Assembly: GCA_934718145.1 (NCBI GenBank)
Contig: CAKUZC010000021.1
Span: 1-12,139 of the forward strand
From: an uncultured Eubacteriales bacterium
Lineage (GTDB): Bacteria > Bacillota > Clostridia > Oscillospirales > Acutalibacteraceae
Reading direction: 5' to 3'
DNA: 12,139 nt
Part shown: piece by piece, positions 1-5,545 of the stretch
Position numbering within the stretch: the stretch's first letter is position 1
Layout of the letters: every line of letters begins with the position of its first letter
Position numbers and translations under genes: made by a program
Notes under the pieces: generated by a model
What the model saw: only the letters and a program-made list of their open reading frames with translations
What the model was told of the DNA's origin: nothing
The model's database searches: none

Positions 1-36
1 TAAAAATGCAAAAAATATTGACATTAATTTTTTCAT
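1..36 (-). CDS. Start of a third exported protein of the glycosyltransferase operon (partial, runs off left edge)
   Basis: Seventeen bases after the stop of the upstream glycosyltransferase gene there is an AAAGGAG Shine-Dalgarno (47-53). Ten bases later comes an ATG (34-36) opening a frame that stays open to the window edge: MKKLMSIFFAFL. Two lysines followed by a run of large hydrophobic residues is the start of a Sec signal peptide or N-terminal membrane anchor, as in the two genes upstream in the same operon. Only 12 codons are visible, so the product cannot be named; another exported glycosyltransferase is a guess from context. The strong SD and the matching N-terminal style make the gene start itself believable. 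Confidence 0.6.
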   Translation of the reverse strand, partial: MKKLMSIFFAFL

Positions 37-53
37 CAGTCTATAGCTCCTTT

Positions 54-878
54 TTATTTGATATCTAATGCCAATTTTTTATATTGATCTAAGAAACTTT
101 CATCAAGCCCCTTCTTCATTTGTGGGCCAAACTGATAGTGCATAACAACAAATCTCGGATAAAGTCTATGATTAGGGTAGTTATAAACATATACCTCGTC
201 CTTAAAATTATCTAAACTGGTTTTAAACGTTTTGCCATTGGCTGCATGTATATTTCTATTTTTTAAGCTTGGGTCAAACATTCTATTATAATTTTTCTTC
301 AGAATGCCAAACATACAAATTGATTCTTTATGCCCGTCTAAGTTAATTGGATACATATCATTACTCGTAAATTTAGAAATATTATTCAAAAAATACTTAT
401 GAATTTTTCTTGCACTTTTGCCATCAGAATAATAGTTAAATAGTTTGTCTGGAGATTTTTTATTAATATAGGAGTCACTTAGTATATCATCAGGCACTAA
501 ATTATTTTTATTATTGTAAAATAATGACACCGCATGATTTACCATGTTAGGAAATACACAATTATTATATGGATTATTGATAATATAATCTACAAATTCA
601 TCGTAACGTTCTAAATCCATGTAAACTATATCGTCATCTACTTTTAAGAGTAAATCGAAATCATAGTTCAAGTAATATTTATATGCCTCACCCCATCCCG
701 CAGCAGTCCAACCCTTTCTTCTTTCCGTATCAAATAATTTTATATTCTTATTTTGAGTTTCCTCATAATCCCAATATCCTTCGCTCCCCCATCCCGTATG
801 AATCTTAATGGATTTTATTTCATTGTCGTTTATTCTAGCACCCATCAAATCTTTTATTATAAGCATATTATCTTTCAC
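54..878 (-). CDS. C-terminal fragment: end of Methyltransf_FA module and catalytic part of the glycosyltransferase
   Basis: This is the part of the broken gene after the amber codon that follows an available GTG (876-878). It holds the end of the inserted module (SIKIHTGWGSEGYWDYEE) and the catalytic region: RRKGWTAAGWGEAYKYYL, then LLLKVDDDIVYMD, then an Asn/Tyr/His-rich tail with HYQFGPQMKKG. No Shine-Dalgarno precedes this GTG or the ATG four codons later, so independent initiation looks unlikely. The frame is continuous with the upstream fragment for 36 further codons back to the TAG, and those codons carry conserved family sequence. It is therefore best regarded as the 3' part of a single gene. 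Without a signal peptide it would stay in the cytoplasm if made separately. Confidence 0.45.
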   Translation of the reverse strand: MKDNMLIIKDLMGARINDNEIKSIKIHTGWGSEGYWDYEETQNKNIKLFDTERRKGWTAAGWGEAYKYYLNYDFDLLLKVDDDIVYMDLERYDEFVDYIINNPYNNCVFPNMVNHAVSLFYNNKNNLVPDDILSDSYINKKSPDKLFNYYSDGKSARKIHKYFLNNISKFTSNDMYPINLDGHKESICMFGILKKNYNRMFDPSLKNRNIHAANGKTFKTSLDNFKDEVYVYNYPNHRLYPRFVVMHYQFGPQMKKGLDESFLDQYKKLALDIK

Positions 879-986
879 AGATATTTTGAAATTCTTATAT
901 TGATTCTGGTTTAATACTCCATCACATTGAGCTTCACATAAAGGTATACCTTGAGCTACATCTCTAATTACGGACTTAGTATTACC

Positions 987-989
987 CTA
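987..989 (-). other. In-frame amber codon (TAG) at the conserved Trp of the GGWGNT motif
   Basis: On the minus strand the local sequence is CTTGGAGGC TAG GGTAATACT, that is LGG-stop-GNT. The Methyltransf_FA family typically has Trp here, so a single G-to-A change in TGG accounts for the stop. No second lesion is seen: the frame is open for 136 codons before and 310 after. Confidence 0.85.
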
Positions 990-1397
990 GCCTCCAAGAA
1001 CTATTTCATAAGTATCATTTATTAAAATATGTGCATCATTTTTAGCTTTTATCTTCAGTTCAACTTCATTATTTTGAATTAACGGAGTTATAGTTCTGTA
1101 ATTATCAAAATTTTTTGATGTTTTATGCAAATTAGATATAGAATCTAAATATTTTATGTCGCTTGGATTATTTGTAAATTGCCAAAAATGTATTTCTGTA
1201 AGTTTTCCATCATCTTGTAATTTATGTAAATATGGCATTAGAATAGATAAATATTTTTCTCTTCCTGCAAAAATACACGCTACACTATGCAAATTTTCTT
1301 TAGTTGGTTCATTAGTTGCTTTTACAAAATTAATTGGTGTAATTCCGATAAGTAGTATAAAACATAATAACAATGATAAAAATTTTTTGTTTTTCAC
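987..1397 (-). CDS. N-terminal fragment: signal peptide plus first glycosyltransferase half (ends at amber codon)
   Basis: This is the 136-residue product expected if the TAG is obeyed. Residues 1-27 (MKNKKFLSLLLCFILLIG...) are a lysine-led hydrophobic signal peptide with probable cleavage near VKA/T. Residues 38-90 resemble the N-terminal Rossmann-like half of a glycosyltransferase (VACIFAGREKYL, then EIHFWQFTNNPSD). Residues 111-136 are the first strands of the Methyltransf_FA module. It lacks the DxD motif and most of the module, so it should be catalytically dead on its own. GTG is the start: AAAGGTGAG sits 6 bases upstream inside the last codons of the preceding gene, which suggests translational coupling. 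Confidence 0.55.
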   Translation of the reverse strand: MKNKKFLSLLLCFILLIGITPINFVKATNEPTKENLHSVACIFAGREKYLSILMPYLHKLQDDGKLTEIHFWQFTNNPSDIKYLDSISNLHKTSKNFDNYRTITPLIQNNEVELKIKAKNDAHILINDTYEIVLGG

Positions 1398-1399
1398 CT

Positions 1400-2833
1400 T
1401 TAACTCACCTTTACAAATTTAAATTTTTGAGCTTTCGCTCCATTTAATTTCCAACATTGAATATTTGTTCCTTTTGCAGTATTTCCTCCGGCTATATCCA
1501 TAGCTAAAAAGTTACATTGAGAAATAATCTTATAATAACCATTGCCACACGGTATAATGTACCATTTTTGTGCTGAAGAATCATTTCTATCGTATTGCCA
1601 AATATTAACACCCATTTTCTTAGATTTACCTGGGACATCCAAAACCTTACCGGAATGTAAAGCTGTTATTATGTACGTTCCACCGCTTGTACGTGTAACC
1701 TTAAATTTTTGAGCGTCTGTAAAATTAGAATCCCAAACTTGTAATTTAGCTTTGGACCTCTTCGAACCTTTACAAATATCTAATACTTTTTTGTTATTTA
1801 TGGAACTTACTATTCTATAAACTCCATCTTCAATATGTGAATTCTTACTATATTCCGCTGCTGTTTTAAGACAACTGATTTCATTTTGAATATATTTCGG
1901 ACACTGACTTACTACTTCATCGTTATAAATGTCATCTCCGAAAGAATCAAGAACCTCTTGAGCATAATCTAAGCTGGTATCGTGAAACTGTTTTGACCAA
2001 CGAATTATTGTACTCAACAACAAACTTTCTCGTCCTTTTATACAATTGCCTTGACGCCAACTATCACAAATATGTTTAAACATTTTATAGCTGTTAATAA
2101 ACACATCAGCAGGTTTCATTCTAGAAAGTGCACAAGGTCTTATCCTATAGTTATAAAATTTAGCAGGTATTTGTTTAACTCTTTTTGCTCTTCCCATTGC
2201 CATCAACGTAAAGCATGTATCATCCGCCGGCCTTATCCCCGGCACAAATCTTATTTTATCTTTTTCGATTACTTCAGCTTTAAAAAGATTGTCCCATACC
2301 CAACATCTAAACGATCTTAAGTGATCTTCGGCAGATATTATGGACGAATCAGAAAGATCTACGTTATTGACATGATTATCACGTCCATCATGAAATACTC
2401 TTGCTTTAAAATTAACAACATCTAAATCATCTTTTTTGGCTAAGTTATAAAGAGTTTCATAAGCATTAAGTTCCAAATAATCGTCTGAATCTACCAGTGC
2501 TATATACTCTCCGGTAGCAATATCTAAACCTGCATTGCGTGCTTTTTGTACGCCGGCATTTTTTTGATGTATTACTTTAACACGTGCATCTTTTTTAGCA
2601 TATTCGTCTAATATCTCACCACAGTTATCTGGTGAACCGTCATCTACGCAAATAATTTCAATTTCTTTTAAGGTCTGATTTACAAGGCTATCCATACACT
2701 CTCTAAGCCAACGCTCTACTCCATAAACCGGTACAACAATTGATACTTTAGGTCTTTGCTCATTTTCTACTGCAAAAACTGAAAACAATGATAGACTAAA
2801 AAACATAAAAATTAAACTAAATAAACGTTTCAT
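1400..2833 (-). CDS. Exported family-2 glycosyltransferase with C-terminal ricin-B-like lectin domain
   Basis: 477 residues. Residues 1-21 are a signal peptide (MKR, a Phe/Leu/Ser hydrophobic core, cleavage expected after SVFA). A GT2 (GT-A fold) domain starts at KVSIVVPVYG (29-38) with VDDGS at 63-67, the DxD-type DSDD at 115-118 and ADDTCF at 203-208. From about 334 to the end there is a beta-trefoil lectin domain with three repeats, each starting with a GxYxI-type strand and ending in a QxW-like motif: AQKFKV (374-379), AQKWYI (421-426), AQKFKF (469-474). The family transfers a sugar from a nucleotide-sugar; the lectin presumably tethers the enzyme to glycans. The export signal on such an enzyme is odd, since donors are normally cytosolic. 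It is the first gene of the operon, with SD AGGAG (2841-2845) 7 bases before the ATG. The GT2-plus-lectin layout recalls eukaryotic polypeptide GalNAc-transferases (GT27), by architecture only. Substrates unknown. Confidence 0.88.
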   Translation of the reverse strand: MKRLFSLIFMFFSLSLFSVFAVENEQRPKVSIVVPVYGVERWLRECMDSLVNQTLKEIEIICVDDGSPDNCGEILDEYAKKDARVKVIHQKNAGVQKARNAGLDIATGEYIALVDSDDYLELNAYETLYNLAKKDDLDVVNFKARVFHDGRDNHVNNVDLSDSSIISAEDHLRSFRCWVWDNLFKAEVIEKDKIRFVPGIRPADDTCFTLMAMGRAKRVKQIPAKFYNYRIRPCALSRMKPADVFINSYKMFKHICDSWRQGNCIKGRESLLLSTIIRWSKQFHDTSLDYAQEVLDSFGDDIYNDEVVSQCPKYIQNEISCLKTAAEYSKNSHIEDGVYRIVSSINNKKVLDICKGSKRSKAKLQVWDSNFTDAQKFKVTRTSGGTYIITALHSGKVLDVPGKSKKMGVNIWQYDRNDSSAQKWYIIPCGNGYYKIISQCNFLAMDIAGGNTAKGTNIQCWKLNGAKAQKFKFVKVS

Positions 2834-2896
2834 AATACCTCTCCTTTAAATATCATTTAACAAAATAAGACTCCTTCCCAAATAAATTTTATTATA

Positions 2897-2924
2897 ATTA
2901 TATATCTTAAAAAAATTTTGTCAA
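2897..2924 (-). promoter_or_regulatory. Promoter of the exported-glycosyltransferase operon (sigma-A type)
   Basis: On the minus strand there is a perfect -35 TTGACA (2919-2924), a 16-base spacer and a perfect -10 TATAAT (2897-2902), about 60 bases upstream of the first glycosyltransferase ATG. It starts just past the tRNA terminator, so the operon has its own vegetative-type promoter and need not depend on tRNA readthrough. Confidence 0.75.
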
Positions 2925-2930
2925 ATTATA

Positions 2931-2966
2931 AAAAAACAAAAAGTCGCCCCGAAAAGAGCAACTTTT
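2931..2966 (-). terminator. Rho-independent terminator of the tRNA-Gln/tRNA-Pro unit
   Basis: On the minus strand AAAAGTTGC (2958-2966) pairs with GCGACTTTT (2939-2947), with one G-U wobble, around a 10-base loop. It is followed by TTTTT-G-TTTTTT. It lies 37 bases after the tRNA-Pro CCA end. Confidence 0.8.
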
Positions 2967-3002
2967 AAAAAATAAACTATTTTATAAAATTTAATTTTTA
3001 AC

Positions 3003-3079
3003 TGGTCGAGGTGACAGGACTTGAACCTGCGGCTTCTACGTCCCGAACGTAGCACTCTACCAAACTGAGCTACACCTCG
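3003..3079 (-). tRNA. tRNA-Pro (anticodon CGG)
   Basis: The acceptor stem is CGAGGTG paired with CACCTCG, followed by discriminator A and an encoded CCA (3003-3005). The D-arm begins TAGCTCAG. The anticodon stem CTACG/CGTAG encloses the loop TTCGGGA, giving anticodon CGG (3043-3045) with G37, as usual for tRNA-Pro. The T-arm contains GGTTCAAGTCC. Length is 77 nt with CCA. It reads CCG codons, which should be scarce in such an AT-rich genome, so it is probably a minor isoacceptor. It follows tRNA-Gln after 13 bases and shares its promoter. Confidence 0.95.
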
Positions 3080-3092
3080 AAATTAACAAAAA

Positions 3093-3166
3093 TGGCTGCG
3101 GAAGAAGGATTCGAACCCTCACAAACAGAGTCAGAGTCTGCTGTGCTACCGTTACACCATTCCGCA
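3093..3166 (-). tRNA. tRNA-Gln (anticodon CTG)
   Basis: The acceptor stem is TGCGGAA paired with TTCCGCA, with discriminator G and an encoded CCA (3093-3095). The 5' part reads ATGGTGTAACGGTAGCAC, characteristic of bacterial tRNA-Gln. The anticodon stem GCAGA/TCTGT encloses CTCTGAC, giving anticodon CTG (3132-3134). The T-arm has GGGTTCGAATCC. It is first in the two-tRNA unit. Confidence 0.94.
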
Positions 3167-3180
3167 ATACTTAGGTTTAC

Positions 3181-3209
3181 ATTTTATCATCAAAATTTTT
3201 TTATGTCAA
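3181..3209 (-). promoter_or_regulatory. Promoter of the tRNA-Gln/tRNA-Pro unit
   Basis: On the minus strand there is a -35 TTGACA (3204-3209), a 17-base spacer and a -10 TAAAAT (3181-3186). It ends 14 bases before the first base of tRNA-Gln, the spacing expected for a stable-RNA promoter. Confidence 0.8.
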
Positions 3210-3364
3210 TACTTCAAAATTAATAAAAAAAACAATTATCAGACCTCTTTTAAATCAATATACAATTTTTATTTTTATATTTGAACTGTAATAGTCAGAT
3301 ATTTGTGAGCATAGATTTTAATCATAGTGTTATAAAATCCTCAAATTTCGGAGGCAAAGTTAAA

Positions 3365-4501
3365 TTGAATGCAGTTTTAAAAAAAAAGATAATTAACATC
3401 TCTTCAGATTTTTTGGCTTCTTTTGCGGTGCTGACAGCTTCTTTATGTTTAATTTCTCGCATAAAAAGTATGTTCCCTATGGATGTAAATAACATCGGTC
3501 TAATAGCCGCAAAATCAATACTTCCACGAGGAAATATAAATTTTCCATCTAAATTCATGAATATTTCGAAAAACAAAATAAATAGTAATATTGTAAGTGA
3601 ACAGTCAAAAAGTACAGCTAACAACAACTTCACTGAAAAAAATTCTCAATCAAGTATGCCTCTCCCAAACTTCGAAGGAAATGACGATGAAGAGTACCAT
3701 TCTCCAGACGAACCAAGACACAAAATCATAGAAAGTCAGTTTAGTTCAGGTGGAACTAAATTTGAAAACTTTTATGTAAAAAATACTACCGGGCAAAACA
3801 TAAACATAGGAGAAGAACTTGGAAAAAATCCTGAAATAAGCATAACAAATACCAAAGAACCTCAAGTTTTGATTTTTCATACACATACTTCGGAATCTTA
3901 TGTTAAACGAGATGAGGGATTCTTTTACGAAAGTTTTTACCCTCGTTCCCTAAACAATGAAAAAAACGTCACAAGAGTAGGTCAAGCTATAACAGATAAA
4001 TTAATAGAAAATGGTATAAATACGATACATGATATTACATATCATGATAATCCGACTTACAATGGTTCTTATTCAAGATCCGCTCAAACAATTAAAAAAA
4101 ATTTAGAAAGGTACCCATCCATACAGGTAGTTATAGATATACATCGAGACAGCTTAGGCTCCAAAGAAACAGGAAAAATAAAGCCTACATTTAAATATCA
4201 AAATAAAAAAGCAGCTCAATTGATGGTAATATGCGGATGTGACCCTGACGGGAGTTTAGGATTTCCAAATTGGGAAAAGAATTTAAGACTTGCTTTGAGA
4301 GTTCAGAAGTACTGTGAAACACTATTTCCCGGAATTACCCGACCTCTAAACTTTTCTAAAGTAAAATACAACGAACACTTAACACCGGGTTCATTACTAA
4401 TAGAAGTAGGAAGCGATGCCAATACACTCGAAGAGGCTGTTTACACAGGTTCCATGCTTGGTGAATCTCTGTCCAAAATGCTAAATGATTTAAAAAAATA
4501 G
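3365..4501 (+). CDS. spoIIP: Stage II sporulation protein P (SpoIIP), peptidoglycan hydrolase of engulfment
   Basis: The sequence carries SpoIIP signature motifs: VLIFHTHTSESY (catalytic His172, His174 and Glu177 in this numbering), VVIDIHRDS (His260) and LIEVGSDANTLEEA. Residues 16-33 form an N-terminal membrane anchor, followed by a Ser/Asn-rich linker. In known systems SpoIIP is an N-acetylmuramoyl-L-alanine amidase and endopeptidase that works with SpoIID and SpoIIM to degrade septal peptidoglycan, so the mother cell can engulf the forespore. I chose the TTG at 3365 (378 residues) because GGAGG (3350-3354) lies 10 bases upstream. The frame is open back to a TTG at 3281 and a GTG at 3305, but neither has an SD. 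It ends in TAG, whose last base starts the GGAG used by the next gene. Confidence 0.95.
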   Translation: MNAVLKKKIINISSDFLASFAVLTASLCLISRIKSMFPMDVNNIGLIAAKSILPRGNINFPSKFMNISKNKINSNIVSEQSKSTANNNFTEKNSQSSMPLPNFEGNDDEEYHSPDEPRHKIIESQFSSGGTKFENFYVKNTTGQNINIGEELGKNPEISITNTKEPQVLIFHTHTSESYVKRDEGFFYESFYPRSLNNEKNVTRVGQAITDKLIENGINTIHDITYHDNPTYNGSYSRSAQTIKKNLERYPSIQVVIDIHRDSLGSKETGKIKPTFKYQNKKAAQLMVICGCDPDGSLGFPNWEKNLRLALRVQKYCETLFPGITRPLNFSKVKYNEHLTPGSLLIEVGSDANTLEEAVYTGSMLGESLSKMLNDLKK

Positions 4502-4516
4502 GAGATTTTAAAAATT

Positions 4517-4732
4517 ATGAAAAATAAAAATTCAAAATATTTATGGATATCTATGATATCTACCATGTATATTCTCACACTGCTCACGGGATTTACAATA
4601 GTTGAAAAAAATGCTCAAAATACCATATCTTCAGATTCTCAACAATTTTTATCTTACACTTTAAAAAATAATTTCTTCTTGAAATATTTAAAGATACATT
4701 TTATGGGTAAAAATATAGTTTTTAATTTTTAA
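4517..4732 (+). CDS. Small single-pass membrane protein, unrecognised, downstream of spoIIP
   Basis: A 71-residue protein not assignable to a family by eye. Residues 7-29 (YLWISMISTMYILTLLTGFTIV) are one hydrophobic segment after a basic start (KNKNSK). The rest is a short mixed tail ending MGKNIVFNF. It starts 15 bases after the spoIIP stop in the same frame. The spoIIP TAG overlaps the GGAG SD (4501-4504), 12 bases before the ATG, so the two genes are probably co-transcribed and perhaps coupled. It could be a sporulation membrane protein or a decaying remnant; position is the only clue. Confidence 0.55.
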   Translation: MKNKNSKYLWISMISTMYILTLLTGFTIVEKNAQNTISSDSQQFLSYTLKNNFFLKYLKIHFMGKNIVFNF

Positions 4733-4738
4733 CTAAAA

Positions 4739-4747
4739 TGATATAAT
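4739..4747 (+). promoter_or_regulatory. Possible extended -10 promoter for the 4788-6922 genes
   Basis: TGATATAAT is a perfect extended -10 (TGnTATAAT), 40 bases before the next ATG. Seventeen bases upstream there is only a T-run, with no good -35 element, so the assignment rests on the extended -10 alone. Confidence 0.4.
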
Positions 4748-4787
4748 TAGATCGAAATAGGTAACAAAGTTAAAGGAAATGCGATAA

Positions 4788-5516
4788 ATGAACATTATAA
4801 CTAAAAAAAATATTTTTAATATTTTAAAACTTACTCTTTTTATATTATTTATTAATTCGGTATTACCGGTAACATTCAAAGCACAAAATGAACCTAGAAA
4901 TTATACAACTTCTTCTCAGGTCAACCAAACTAATAAATCGGAAAATAAAAAAGAACAATCCAGTGAAAAAACTAAAAGTAAAGAAAGTAATAATGTAGCA
5001 AAAGAAGTCAATACGCAAAATAAAAATTCAAACGACTCAAAACCTAAAACAAGCACAAAAAAAGACAGTAACAATTCTGAAAATAAACAAAACACAAATC
5101 CCGATTCCGTTTCTGAGAAAAAAGTTTCTGAAAAAACAAATAATAAAAGTGCCTCAACGACAAAAAAAGAAACTCGTGCAGAAGAAAAAGTTGCTGACTC
5201 TAAAGAAAGTTCAGAGAAAAAAGATAATCTTCCGGATCTTCCCGCTCTTCCTGAGGTAAATGACTCAGATACAAATAATTCAGAAATTACAAATCCAGGC
5301 ACACAAAATATTGACGATTCTGTATCCACTCCTCAAAAAGCAAACATCTGGCTTACTGTATTGTCATGGGTACTGATAGGAATTGGAATCGTAATTTTAT
5401 TAAAAGTTCTGTTTGATAATCTAAAAGTTCCTAAAGAATTTGGTCCGGGAATAAAGGTAAAACACGCTTCACAGAGCGATAAACGTAAAAATAAATACAA
5501 TTTTAAAATCAAGTAA
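4788..5516 (+). CDS. Low-complexity Lys/Ser/Asn/Glu-rich protein with N- and C-terminal membrane segments, upstream of murC
   Basis: 242 residues, no recognised family. Residues 12-31 are a hydrophobic signal or anchor (ILKLTLFILFINSVLPVTF). Residues 33-183 are a strongly hydrophilic low-complexity stretch dominated by Lys, Ser, Glu, Asn and Thr, ending in a Pro-rich patch (NLPDLPALPEV). Residues 186-208 are a second hydrophobic segment (NIWLTVLSWVLIGIGIVILLKVLF), then a basic tail. The predicted shape is a charged loop or stalk outside the membrane with a short cytoplasmic tail; a cleavable signal peptide would make it type I. SD AAAGGAA precedes the ATG. It ends 29 bases before murC with no terminator, so it probably shares an operon with it and may act in the envelope. 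The repetitive A-rich DNA could be slippage-prone. Confidence 0.7.
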   Translation: MNIITKKNIFNILKLTLFILFINSVLPVTFKAQNEPRNYTTSSQVNQTNKSENKKEQSSEKTKSKESNNVAKEVNTQNKNSNDSKPKTSTKKDSNNSENKQNTNPDSVSEKKVSEKTNNKSASTTKKETRAEEKVADSKESSEKKDNLPDLPALPEVNDSDTNNSEITNPGTQNIDDSVSTPQKANIWLTVLSWVLIGIGIVILLKVLFDNLKVPKEFGPGIKVKHASQSDKRKNKYNFKIK

Positions 5517-5545
5517 CAAAACAGGCATGAAAGGCTGGTACATTT

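Larger units (their letters stand above)
54..1397 (-). pseudogene. Exported glycosyltransferase with inserted Methyltransf_FA domain, interrupted by an in-frame amber codon
   Basis: One 447-codon frame runs from a GTG at 1397 to a TAA at 54-56, broken only by a TAG at 987-989 (codon 137). Order: signal peptide (about 1-27), first half of a GT-A-like domain (SVACIFAGREKYL, about 38-90), a Methyltransf_FA (farnesoic acid O-methyltransferase-like) module (about 111-213, with KAKNDAHILI, YEIVLGG-stop-GNTKSVIR and HTGWGSEGYW), then the rest of the glycosyltransferase with a DDD metal/nucleotide-sugar motif at codons 254-256 (LLLKVDDDIVYMD). Both flanks of the stop match the family, and the missing residue is the Trp of the GGWGNTKS motif, so this is one gene with a TGG-to-TAG change, not two genes. 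An SD AAAGGTGAG lies 6 bases before the GTG. The gene begins 2 bases after the upstream lectin-glycosyltransferase stop. Read strictly it is a nonsense pseudogene; readthrough or sequencing error are alternatives. The sugar donor and target are not inferable. Confidence 0.75.

Noticed and set aside
987..989. TAG read as an amino acid by genetic-code change (pyrrolysine or a reassigned amber)
   Set aside because: TAG closes spoIIP (4499-4501), rubrerythrin (7601-7603) and the GNAT gene (11644-11646, directly before a terminator), all at family-appropriate ends, so it is a normal stop here. Case-specific readthrough is left open.
1156..2320. Plus-strand frames at 1156-1422 and 2051-2320 opposite the glycosyltransferase genes
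   Set aside because: No SD, no recognisable motifs, and fully covered by well-supported minus-strand coding sequence.
3281..3364. Upstream extension of spoIIP to TTG 3281 or GTG 3305
   Set aside because: Neither has a Shine-Dalgarno, and the added residues are not SpoIIP-like; GGAGG at 3350-3354 serves the TTG at 3365.
3322..3633. 103-codon frame antisense to the start of spoIIP
   Set aside because: It overlaps the spoIIP SD and N-terminal region; no motifs.
4916..5329. 137-codon frame antisense to the low-complexity protein
   Set aside because: It is the complement of Lys/Ser/Glu-rich codons, yielding an Phe/Leu/Ser-rich artefact, with no SD.
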